The translations under genes were made by a program, and so were the position numbers. Positions 1 to 7,649 of a DNA stretch of 64,000 nucleotides are shown in pieces; the first letter of the stretch is position 1, and every line of letters starts with the position of its first letter. The notes below the pieces were generated by a model. The model was given only the letters and a program-made list of their open reading frames with translations. It had not been told where the DNA came from and did no database searches. Location of the stretch: contig JAGOSY010000001.1 of NCBI GenBank assembly GCA_018062085.1, positions 186,001-250,000 of the forward strand, written 5' to 3'. The stretch comes from a bacterium. Lineage in GTDB: Bacteria; Cyanobacteriota; Vampirovibrionia; Obscuribacterales; Obscuribacteraceae.

Positions 1-138
1 GTTTGCTTTCTCTTCTGCGCTAGTCACCCGAGGCACAAACATGCCTATGACCATCACAGAGGCAAACAACACTAAGCCTATCTCTACAGGAGTCCAAACG
101 TGTTTTTGTTTTACAACTTGGGCAGAATTGCTTGTCAC
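1..138 (-). CDS. Partial single-pass membrane protein, pilin-like N-terminus
   Basis: The reading frame runs off the window edge, so only the first 46 residues are visible. It opens with GTG, preceded by AGGA eight bases upstream. The peptide has a short polar and basic N-terminus, then WTPVEIGLVLFASVMVIGMF, one hydrophobic segment, followed by a polar region. It lies 23 bp downstream of a type IV pilin gene on the same strand, and WTPVE resembles the FTLIE start of mature pilins, including the glutamate at position 5. The usual glycine before the cleavage site is absent (HV precedes W). It may be a divergent pseudopilin or an unrelated membrane protein; the missing C-terminus prevents a decision. 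Confidence 0.55.
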   Translation of the reverse strand, partial: MTSNSAQVVKQKHVWTPVEIGLVLFASVMVIGMFVPRVTSAEEKAN

Positions 139-161
139 AATATCCTATTTACTTGAACTGC

Positions 162-743
162 TTATTGGTTTGAGAGAACAAGAGTGGTATGTGGCGCTGT
201 CCCAGATAAGGCCTTGCCGGATTTACCATATCCGAGGACCGCATAGGCTTGTGCACCAGCTGAAGATGAGTCCACCGCATTGTACTCAACACTACCGGGA
301 GTTCCAGCACCAGATGGATCAGCACCCCTCACAGTCTGAATCTGTGCCTGCGAGCTGATTGTAGAACCATCGGATGGCCAACTTGTCAAGTTAGTGAACG
401 GGTTCACAGGACCATTAGGAGCAGCAGTGACACCGTCATTCTTACCACCCGGAAAATAACTCTTAAGCTTATCCACGGATACTCCATAGCTGCCCCCATT
501 ATCCGTGGCGCACATCTCCGACGCCACCTGACAGGTGTGCATATTCCCCTTAACACTGGCTTCTCTGGCCTTATCCTGGGCGCCGATAAAGTTCGGTAGC
601 GCGATGGCGGCGAGAATACCGATAATAATTACGACTACCAGCAGCTCAATCAGGGTGAATCCACGCTCTGATCTTATTTTTCTCAGAGCTTTCAGATGCC
701 GCTGCATTGGTCGTCTTTTTACAGCTAGTTTGCTCACTGACAT
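162..743 (-). CDS. Type IV pilin / type II secretion pseudopilin-like protein
   Basis: Major or minor subunit of a type IV pilus or pseudopilus, made as a prepilin in the inner membrane. The 193-residue product has a long basic leader of about 28 residues ending in SERG, then FTLIELLVVVIIIGILAAIA, the class III signal sequence with Gly at -1, Phe at +1 and Glu at +5. The C-terminal part is a Gly/Ser/Thr-rich globular head with two cysteines near residues 69 and 76 but no C-terminal disulfide pair. GAGG precedes the ATG. No pilus assembly genes are in the window, so the pilin may work with machinery encoded elsewhere. The partial gene downstream may be cotranscribed. Family assignment is secure; the specific role is not. 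Confidence 0.92.
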   Translation of the reverse strand: MSVSKLAVKRRPMQRHLKALRKIRSERGFTLIELLVVVIIIGILAAIALPNFIGAQDKAREASVKGNMHTCQVASEMCATDNGGSYGVSVDKLKSYFPGGKNDGVTAAPNGPVNPFTNLTSWPSDGSTISSQAQIQTVRGADPSGAGTPGSVEYNAVDSSSAGAQAYAVLGYGKSGKALSGTAPHTTLVLSNQ

Positions 744-1046
744 AATCCATCACCCTCAAAGAAAAAGCCGTCCAGTAATACTAAGTGTACTCACACGGAT
801 ACCTCTTTTCCATGCCCAAAGCAGGGGCACTTCTAACGGTTCACCCGACCAACGCCACCGGCATCTCCCAACAAAAACTCCAATCAATTACCCAATAGAC
901 TCCAAACGAAAAGCCGCCGAGGTTCTACCCCAGCGGCTTAACAAAAGTTCATCAACATTACTGCCGACATTCTCCAATGAGACACCGTCCGGTATCAGGA
1001 CTCTAATTAGTTTTCTAATTAGGCCTGACCCTTTCGACTGATCTCT
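744..1046. other. Intergenic region upstream of the pilin gene
   Basis: No convincing gene. It contains the minus-strand terminator of the small gene to its right and a direct repeat of CTAATTAG near 1001-1021. It must also hold the pilin promoter; a TAGTAT at about 30 bp before the pilin start is a weak -10 candidate without a clear -35 box. Confidence 0.5.
911..939 (-). terminator. Rho-independent terminator of the 82-residue gene
   Basis: AAGCCGC pairs with GCGGCTT around a partly paired inner part and a TTCTA loop. On the minus strand the stem is followed by TTCGTTT; on the plus strand it is followed by A-rich sequence, so it serves minus-strand transcription. Confidence 0.55.
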
Positions 1047-1295
1047 TTATACGGTAACGAGTTCGCGATCAACCACTTTATTTTCTACTTTGTGGTGAGC
1101 ATGAACAACTCTGCGTGGACGTCTGAGATGGTCCATGAAGCGTTTGTGAGCGAGAGTGTCGATTTGGGTTTGTGAGGTCTTATCAGGAACTGACAATACA
1201 AACTCTGAATTGCCTTCTTCTACTTTAGGCTCTTGATTGTGCTTGCCTACAAGATAGAGGTAGCCGCCGCGTGTTGAATAAACGTAATGAATCAT
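1047..1295 (-). CDS. Small basic protein of unknown function
   Basis: An 82-residue protein rich in His, Arg and Val that I do not recognise. It starts MIHYVYSTRGGYLYLVGK, a pattern that could be beta strands, and ends with a basic stretch (HLRRPRRVVHAHHK). No signal peptide or membrane segment is visible. AAAGG lies about nine bases before the ATG, and a terminator hairpin lies about 110 bp downstream, which supports a real monocistronic gene. No function can be assigned. Confidence 0.55.
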   Translation of the reverse strand: MIHYVYSTRGGYLYLVGKHNQEPKVEEGNSEFVLSVPDKTSQTQIDTLAHKRFMDHLRRPRRVVHAHHKVENKVVDRELVTV

Positions 1296-1517
1296 GCCGC
1301 CTGCCTTTCTAGAATTCTCTTAGATGCCTGGAGAGATATAACCAACGCACTTGAAATAATCGGGGTCTTTGCCATGAGGGCTTTTTGATAGTGAGAACTT
1401 TGCCATGTTCTCCCTCGGTTCGAGTGTAAGTGCATTTCACTCAAATGTACATCATGAAATACTAAGTGCGCTTGGATGTTTCAAAGAGAAAACATAACAT
1501 TCTCTGAACATTTCGCC

Positions 1518-2801
1518 TTAGCGCCGTGTAATACGGCCATGTGAATTGGCTTGGGGAGCCGTTTCTGGAATAGTTAAGGCGTTCTCTTGTTCAATTATCT
1601 TGGCAGCCAGGTCATTGCCGACGACCACGGTGACTGAGCTTTCGATATTGCCAACAGACGCATTGACTATATCGCCTATACTCCCCAAATCAGTTCGCAC
1701 TAAACTCGCATCTTCCGGATTGGCTTTCTGGGCGATGATTCGCGTACGTTTAATTCCTTCGGCAAACTCTAAATTTGCTTGTTGCACAGAAACATTTCGG
1801 TAACCATGCACACCTAAAAGTTTTGCCACTTTACGACCCATACCTTCAGTGCTGCTGGAGTTTTCCACCGATATGCGTATGTCGTCTTTTGATGATTCTA
1901 CGAAGTTGGCACCATTCAGTTTTGCCACCATTTTGCGTATATCAGACGGAGCAACTACCCAGTTGCCGTTGGGCGAAAACGTGCCAGGCATCATTGTTAA
2001 GAGCTGGTTAGACTTTGGAATGCCTCGCACAAAGTTGGCCATTCCCATCATGTCTTGAATGCTCATGTCGGTACTTATATATTGTTGCGCTATGTCAAGA
2101 AGTTTAGGCAAATGTGACCAACTGTCGGGTCTGAGCGCTTTGTCCAATACTGCACGTAAGAAGATCGATTGACGTTGAACGCGGCCGATGTCGCCGAGGG
2201 CGTCGTGACGGAATCGCACAAAGCCCATGGCCTGGTTGCCTGTAAGGGTGTGTACGCCTGGCTCTAGGTCAATTTTGAGCTTGGCGGTCCAGTCCATGTA
2301 TTGCATCTTCTTGGGAACTTCTACCGTGATTCCCCCCAGTTCATTGACCAGATCTACTAGGCCGTGAACGTTGAGAACTACATAATGATCGATCTTGGTG
2401 TCGTCCAGAAAGCCGCTGACAGTCTCTATTGCCAGGTTTTGTCCACCTAGGGCATTGGCGGCGTTGATCTTTTGTATGCCATTGTGGGGAATGCGCACTT
2501 CGGTGTCGCGCGGAATTGAAATTACTCTAAGGGAGTTGGAAACCGGGTCGAGACGGGCCACTAAGATGGTGTCGGATCGTCCGGTGAAAGCGTCTTTATC
2601 TATCTTCTGTTTGCGGCGTCCCATGTCGGTGAAGACCACGTCTACGCCTAAGAAGAGAATGGTTGTGGGTTCGCGCAGGGTGGCGATGCGAAGCTGTGGC
2701 GGAATTAACTGTGGACGGGTCACCAGCGTGGCAAAATAGCCCGCGCCAACACCGACTACGGCGCAGATAATAAAAATAATTAGCCAGTAGCTTGGTTTCA
2801 T
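1518..2801 (-). CDS. LytR-CpsA-Psr family glycopolymer transferase
   Basis: Members of this family transfer glycopolymers from undecaprenyl-phosphate carriers onto peptidoglycan or proteins outside the cytoplasmic membrane. The 427-residue protein has one N-terminal membrane anchor (about residues 5-27) and the LCP catalytic core: TILFLGVD, GRSDTILVARLD, VISIPRDTEVRIP, KINAANALGG, and RFRHDALGDIGRVQRQ, which carry the conserved Arg and Asp residues of the pyrophosphate site. From about residue 305 a LytR C-terminal domain follows (IRISVENSSSTEGMGRKVA). Length suits the two-domain form. It stands alone, divergent from a GT9 transferase, with mraY further on; whether it acts on a wall polymer in this diderm is inference. 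Confidence 0.92.
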   Translation of the reverse strand: MKPSYWLIIFIICAVVGVGAGYFATLVTRPQLIPPQLRIATLREPTTILFLGVDVVFTDMGRRKQKIDKDAFTGRSDTILVARLDPVSNSLRVISIPRDTEVRIPHNGIQKINAANALGGQNLAIETVSGFLDDTKIDHYVVLNVHGLVDLVNELGGITVEVPKKMQYMDWTAKLKIDLEPGVHTLTGNQAMGFVRFRHDALGDIGRVQRQSIFLRAVLDKALRPDSWSHLPKLLDIAQQYISTDMSIQDMMGMANFVRGIPKSNQLLTMMPGTFSPNGNWVVAPSDIRKMVAKLNGANFVESSKDDIRISVENSSSTEGMGRKVAKLLGVHGYRNVSVQQANLEFAEGIKRTRIIAQKANPEDASLVRTDLGSIGDIVNASVGNIESSVTVVVGNDLAAKIIEQENALTIPETAPQANSHGRITRR

Positions 2802-2907
2802 AACCTTAGGATGCCTGCAAACTTGGTTATTATACGTGCTGTTATTAGTGATGATGTTACTGAAGTCTTTTCTGCCGTTTTAAATCCCCGATGGAAACCC
2901 TAATTCG

Positions 2908-4113
2908 ATGAGTAGCCCAGCAAAAGTGCTCGCTATTAATTTTGGCGGTATTGGAGACGAGGTTCTTTTTCTTCCGACCTTGGAGAGAATCAAAGAATTG
3001 GCGCCTGACTGCGAGCTTACGCTCTTAGTTGAGCCGCGCTCTAAGTCGGTGATGGAAGTCACCAACCTAATCGACAAGATTATTACTTTTGATATCAAAA
3101 AGAAGCCGCTCACTCCGGTTGACCTAATTAGGCTTACCATGCTGCTTCGCACCGGCGGCTATGACATGGTCATATCTTCCGGGTCTTCGCCCATGGTGGC
3201 AATGTTACTTTTTTTATCGGGCATAAAACTGCGGGTCGGTTACGACTCGGGTTCACCGGTGAAGTCGCTGCTTACACACCCAGTCAAGCTTTTGCGCGAG
3301 CAGTATGCCGCTGACATGTATCACGATCTGACTAAGGGTATGGCCAACTATCTTAGGCGTAAGGCTAATGCCAATGCTTCTATAAGAGATGTAGACCACA
3401 CTTATCAAGTGCCGAAGGTTACTCTCAAGGCCGAGTCGCTGGCAACTATGAAGGCATTTTTAGAGGAAGGGCTGAGAGCTACGCAAAATGCTGTCACCAC
3501 TGATGATACTAAGCTCGCGGACATTAGCCAGATAGACACTAGGCCGGTGAAGACTGTTTTGATTCATCCGGGCACATCGCAAATGGCCGTGAGCAAGGGC
3601 ATCATCAAACATTGGTCTTCTGAAAACTGGCTGACATTTATCAGACTATTGCAGAACCAGAAAGATCAGCCTTTCCAAACCCGCGTGATTTTGTGCGGCG
3701 GGCCTGACGATAAAGAAGTCGTGGCTGAGTTGGAGCGCTTGCTAAAGGCAGATTCGGGACAGGGCAAAAACGGCTCATCGGCAAGCGCCGCGCCTTATAT
3801 CAGTGCCGTGGGCAAGACCAAGGGCCTAGCCGATCTGGCAGCGCTGACGAGCTTGTGTGATGTGCTCGTGTGCGTTGACTCGGCTCCGATGCATATTGGC
3901 GTGGGGCTCAATAAGAACCTTGTGGCCTTATTTGGACCCACCGATCCTAAATTACTTATTCCAAACCAAAAGAACTTCAAAGTCTTGGCCGATAGGCCAG
4001 CCGCTACAGCTTCGCCGCCTCGATCGCTGCAAGACGGGCTTGGCGTTCGGCTTCATCCTGAAAGCGTTTACCAGTCTTTGTTGGATCTGCTCCGGGAAGA
4101 GTCAAGCCAATAA
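2908..4113 (+). CDS. GT9 (heptosyltransferase-like) glycosyltransferase
   Basis: Cytoplasmic GT-B enzyme of the family that adds heptose or related sugars to lipopolysaccharide core or other surface glycans. The 401-residue protein starts with the Rossmann motif INFGGIGDEVLFLPTLERI and has the C-terminal donor-binding domain with HPGTS near residue 218, VILCGGPDDKE, and CVDSAPMHIGVGLNKN followed by ALFGPTDPKLL. The C-terminus (LHPESVYQSLLDLL) is a normal family ending, so the tail is real although its last 110 bp lie antisense to the next gene. Spacing between strands excludes an operon with that gene. Donor and acceptor are unknown. A second, distinct GT9 gene occurs about 16 kb downstream. 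Confidence 0.9.
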   Translation: MSSPAKVLAINFGGIGDEVLFLPTLERIKELAPDCELTLLVEPRSKSVMEVTNLIDKIITFDIKKKPLTPVDLIRLTMLLRTGGYDMVISSGSSPMVAMLLFLSGIKLRVGYDSGSPVKSLLTHPVKLLREQYAADMYHDLTKGMANYLRRKANANASIRDVDHTYQVPKVTLKAESLATMKAFLEEGLRATQNAVTTDDTKLADISQIDTRPVKTVLIHPGTSQMAVSKGIIKHWSSENWLTFIRLLQNQKDQPFQTRVILCGGPDDKEVVAELERLLKADSGQGKNGSSASAAPYISAVGKTKGLADLAALTSLCDVLVCVDSAPMHIGVGLNKNLVALFGPTDPKLLIPNQKNFKVLADRPAATASPPRSLQDGLGVRLHPESVYQSLLDLLREESSQ

Positions 4114-5143
4114 AGCTATCGGGGAACTGCTCGTTGATGATGCGGTCAATTTCGTGGCCGCCGGGGCCGATTATGGCAAAGAGGGCATCGACTACTTCGG
4201 GGTCAAACTGAGTGCCGCACATCTTTCTGATTTCGATCATGGCCTTTTCGTGGCCAATCGACTTTCTGTAGGGGCGGTCTGTGGTCATGGCGTCGTAAGC
4301 GTCTGAGACTAAAATGATGCGGGCGCCTACAGGAATATCGGCTCCGGCCAGGCCATCGGGGTAGCCTTCGCCGTTGTAGTACTCGTGGTGGTGTTTAACA
4401 TATTCGCGGGCGCGCACCAGGCCGCGCAAATCGCCGATAATCTCGGCCGATTTGACCGGGTGCTTGCACATGATTTCTTTTTCTTCGGCGCTGAGCTTGT
4501 CGGGCTTCCACAAAATAGACTCAGGAACGCCGATTTTGCCGATGTCGTGGAGGATGCCTCCTAGTTCGACGTCGCGCAGCTCTTCATCGGTTAGGCCCAT
4601 TTGGCGGCCGATCAATACTGATATGCGGCTCACCCGCAGGGAATGGCCAGCGGTATAGTCGCATTTGGCGTCGAGGGCATCGGCCAGGGCACGGATGGTT
4701 CCGACCGAGACTGACTCAAGCTCGGCGATGGCTACCTTTAGCTCGCCTAGCAGGTGGTCGTTGTTTTCTTTTAGCTCAAACGCCTCAAGAGCACGGCGCA
4801 CAGTCAACTTTAGCTCATCGGCGTCCCAGGGTTTGGCAATATATTTATAGACTGACCCGGCGTTGATGGCGTCTACGAGGGCCTGCACGTCGGTGTATCC
4901 GGTCAAAAGAATTTTAATTGTGTCAGGGCAGACGCCAATTGACGCCTCAAGAAGCTGAACACCAGTCATGTTTGGCATGCGTTGGTCGGTAATAATTAGG
5001 CTGATGTACTGATTTTTCAGCACTTCCAGGCCTTCCGCGCCGCTCTGGGCCTCAATTATGTCGTGCTCATCTGAGAGTACGCGCCTCAACAAGCGGAGAT
5101 TCGGAACCTCATCATCCACTACTAATATTTTGTGGCGGCGCAT
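4004..5143 (-). CDS. Response regulator with HD-GYP phosphodiesterase output
   Basis: Two-component output protein predicted to hydrolyse cyclic di-GMP. Residues 1-120 form a receiver domain: acidic pocket VVDDE, phosphoacceptor Asp in ITDQRMP (about D53), TGYTD, and KPW for the switch lysine. From about residue 150 an HD-GYP domain follows with GHSLRVS, LHDIGKIG (HD pair near 199-200), and HHHEYYNGEGYPDGL, so metal ligands and the GYP signature are intact. AGAGGA sits six bases before the ATG. It follows the histidine kinase gene by 22 bp, so the two form an operon and probably a cognate pair. Its last 110 bp overlap the convergent GT9 gene. Confidence 0.94.
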   Translation of the reverse strand: MRRHKILVVDDEVPNLRLLRRVLSDEHDIIEAQSGAEGLEVLKNQYISLIITDQRMPNMTGVQLLEASIGVCPDTIKILLTGYTDVQALVDAINAGSVYKYIAKPWDADELKLTVRRALEAFELKENNDHLLGELKVAIAELESVSVGTIRALADALDAKCDYTAGHSLRVSRISVLIGRQMGLTDEELRDVELGGILHDIGKIGVPESILWKPDKLSAEEKEIMCKHPVKSAEIIGDLRGLVRAREYVKHHHEYYNGEGYPDGLAGADIPVGARIILVSDAYDAMTTDRPYRKSIGHEKAMIEIRKMCGTQFDPEVVDALFAIIGPGGHEIDRIINEQFPDSFIGLTLPGADPTKTGKRFQDEAERQARLAAIEAAKL

Positions 5144-5165
5144 TGCATTCCTCTTAGAATGATTT

Positions 5166-7385
5166 TTAGTCTGGTTCGCTCACGGTGCCAGCCAGCCTGG
5201 TTACCGCCTGCAGCGGCAAGCGCACATAGAACGTCGTGCCTTCACCCATAACACTATCAAACCAGATTTGACCACCATGTCGCTCTATTATTGAGTGACA
5301 TATAGACAAACCTAACCCTGTTCCCTGACCAACGGCCTTGGTAGTGAAGAAGGGATCAAAGATTTTACTCCGAACCTCCTCCTTAATTCCACCCCCACAG
5401 TCGGCAATTGATACCAATACAGACCCACTAGTTTGATTGGTTTGCTCAGACAGCTCAGTTTTGATTTTTAGAGCCGGCGTTGGGGCGGGGGTGCCCGAAT
5501 TGTTAGAAGGCTTCGACTCGGCGGCTGTAATCATGGCCTGGGCGGCGTTGCTGAGCAGGTTCATCCAAACTTGGTTGAGCTGGCCGGGATAGCACAAAAC
5601 CGGCGGAATCTGGGCGTAGTCAGCCTCAACCGGAATTTTATCTCGGCCATAATATTGCGAGAGAATTTTCATTGTCGACTCTAGGCCTTCTTGAATCGAG
5701 GCTTCTTTCAGCTCGGCTTCGTCTAGGCGGCTGAAGCTCTTGAGGTCGCGGATGATATGGCGGATGCGCTCCGCCCCTTCATTCAAGTCGGCAATGATAT
5801 TGTCGAGGTCGCTTACCAAAAAATCGTACTTGAGCTTGTTCTTGAGGTCGTCAACTGGTTTGCGCTGTTCTGCTGGCAACTCATCGATGGCCGAGATTAC
5901 TTTTTTAAGCTCTTCGACATATTGTTTTAAATAAGGCAGGTTGCCGTGGACAAAGTTAATGGGATTATTCAACTCGTGGGCGATGCCGGCCACCAAGCGG
6001 CCCAGCGATGCCATTTTTTCTTGGTGGATGAGCTGGGACTGCACTGTCTTCAGTTCGATGTTCTTACTGTCTAGATTGAGGTTCTTCGTCACTAGGTCTT
6101 TGTTCTTGCGCGACAGCTGTGCCACCAAGTTAGCGTGCTCGACAGCCACGGCCACTTGCCCGGCAACGACCTTCGTCAACACCACATCAGATTCGGTAAA
6201 TGTGCGCGTTTCTGATTTGTCGGCCAGAATGAAGACGCCGCGGCTTTCTTCACCGTACATCATGGGTTGAATAACGAGAGTCTTGAAGCCAAGGGCTTTC
6301 AGCTCAGCGGCAACCGGAGCAAAGAATGGCTCCTCGGCCGGGTCATGGAAGAGAAAAGTTTTGACTTTGGCGCCGCCGCTGTCGCGCTCATAGTTGCCTT
6401 TGTAGTCGAGAATGAATTGGGCCAAGTAAGAGCTCAAAACCGGACCGCTGTGCTGCTCGCGGGTTTCTTCCACTACTTTGGGAGCATAAGACTTCCAAGA
6501 GCCTGAGGCCGTGGGGCTGGCGCCACCAGCGCCTAATTGTATCTGGGCCGGACAAATCAAAGCCACCAAATCAGTCTGCACGGCCTGGGCCAAATGCACT
6601 ACTGCTGTTTCAAAAATTTTGTCTAACTCTAAAGTGGAGCGCACACCTTTATTAATAGAGTTGATTAGGCGCTCGCGCTTGGCCCGTTCGTCTGAATCTG
6701 AAATCAGCCGCTCGTTAGCATCGAGCTGTTCTAACAGACGCTCGGCGCCCTGGCGGGCCACCCGGCTCATATAGTCACAGAAGCGCGCCCAGAGCATAGA
6801 TACTGAGGCGAAGAAAAAGGCACGGGCTAATATGCGGCGCCAGAGTTTATCTGAATAAGCAGCAGCTAAGCCGCGATCGTTATCGCGCGAAAATACATAA
6901 GGAAGCAGCTCGGCGTTTTCCGAAACCAATAAACCGATATACGAAACTGTGACGAGGAGCGCGGCGAAGTAAATTCCTTTTTTGCCAAAGGTATAACTCG
7001 ACAGCAAAATCGGCAACATATAAAGGACGTATAAGTCTGATTCTATGCCTCTGGTGAAATGCACGAGGCCAGTGAGGCTGATGACATCAAGAGTAATCAG
7101 AATCATATTGAAGGCGCGCAGGCGGGCAGACGAATAGCGCAGGCGGCGGACAATAAAAACCAGGCCAATAAATGAATAAATACTGACACCACCGACGATG
7201 GCAGCAGTATTGCGAAACTCAAATTCGTCTCCGGCAAAAGTGCCGATACCGACGCAAAGAATCAAGCTAACCAGGGCAAAGGCAATACGAAAGCGCAGCA
7301 ATTGCTCGCTTTTGAGATAGAGTTCGTTGGCCGACTCTCTTGTTTTAGTTTTAGAGCTGACGCGCCGGGTCATGCTCATGGTCAT
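5166..7385 (-). CDS. Membrane sensor histidine kinase with GAF domain
   Basis: A 739-residue sensor kinase, first gene of a two-gene operon with the HD-GYP regulator. Roughly six membrane segments occupy residues 30-215 (for example ILCVGIGTFAG and YVLYMLPILLSSYTFG). A GAF-like domain follows (about 240-410), then a coiled coil (SRKNKDLVTKNLNLDSKNIE). The dimerisation/phosphoacceptor box is EKMASLGRLVAGIAHELNNP with His near residue 470, and the HATPase domain has the N box (WMNLLSNAAQAM), DCGGGI, FDPFFTTK and GTGLGLSI. All catalytic boxes are present. The signal is unknown; the GAF domain suggests a small ligand. A Ser/Thr-rich spacer (SKPSNNSGTPAPTPA) lies inside the ATPase domain, similar to inserts in other proteins here. 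Confidence 0.94.
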   Translation of the reverse strand: MTMSMTRRVSSKTKTRESANELYLKSEQLLRFRIAFALVSLILCVGIGTFAGDEFEFRNTAAIVGGVSIYSFIGLVFIVRRLRYSSARLRAFNMILITLDVISLTGLVHFTRGIESDLYVLYMLPILLSSYTFGKKGIYFAALLVTVSYIGLLVSENAELLPYVFSRDNDRGLAAAYSDKLWRRILARAFFFASVSMLWARFCDYMSRVARQGAERLLEQLDANERLISDSDERAKRERLINSINKGVRSTLELDKIFETAVVHLAQAVQTDLVALICPAQIQLGAGGASPTASGSWKSYAPKVVEETREQHSGPVLSSYLAQFILDYKGNYERDSGGAKVKTFLFHDPAEEPFFAPVAAELKALGFKTLVIQPMMYGEESRGVFILADKSETRTFTESDVVLTKVVAGQVAVAVEHANLVAQLSRKNKDLVTKNLNLDSKNIELKTVQSQLIHQEKMASLGRLVAGIAHELNNPINFVHGNLPYLKQYVEELKKVISAIDELPAEQRKPVDDLKNKLKYDFLVSDLDNIIADLNEGAERIRHIIRDLKSFSRLDEAELKEASIQEGLESTMKILSQYYGRDKIPVEADYAQIPPVLCYPGQLNQVWMNLLSNAAQAMITAAESKPSNNSGTPAPTPALKIKTELSEQTNQTSGSVLVSIADCGGGIKEEVRSKIFDPFFTTKAVGQGTGLGLSICHSIIERHGGQIWFDSVMGEGTTFYVRLPLQAVTRLAGTVSEPD

Positions 7386-7405
7386 AGGGGCACCAATTAC
7401 TTATT

Positions 7406-7445
7406 GATTTGGTCTTTCGCGGCTAGATTTGGTCTTTCGCGGCTA
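7406..7445. repeat. Perfect 20-bp tandem duplication
   Basis: GATTTGGTCTTTCGCGGCTA occurs twice head to tail, starting 20 bp upstream of the histidine kinase start, so it lies in the promoter or leader of the kinase operon. Function unknown; recent slippage duplication is the simplest reading. Confidence 0.9.
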
Positions 7446-7468
7446 GCTTTGCTCTTTTACCGCAATCC

Positions 7469-7506
7469 AAACCTGTCAGATTTTCTTATGAATATCTGAC
7501 AGTTTT
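7469..7506. repeat. Imperfect palindrome, copy A of a dispersed family
   Basis: CTGTCAGAT and ATCTGACAG flank an inner stem TTC/GAA with one mismatch and a TTAT loop. Outer A/T pairs extend the stem beyond one C/T mismatch. It is clearly related to the perfect palindromes at 11688 and 61662. It sits between the divergent kinase operon and the treble-clef gene, so it is not simply a terminator here. Confidence 0.8.
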
Positions 7507-7649
7507 AGAATGTCTATATTACAAGGAAAGCGGGCATTCCATTTGAAACAAAGCATCATGACTTCTGTTAAGCACCCTTGACTGAACCGGCAAGGTTGCA
7601 TAATAGAAAATCGCACAATAGAGCCTAGACTCATACCCGGTAGCTTCTA

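Noticed and set aside
535..1041. Plus-strand frame of 168 codons antisense to the pilin gene
   Set aside because: It overlaps the strongly supported pilin, its sequence is basic and low in typical protein composition, and it has no recognisable domain.
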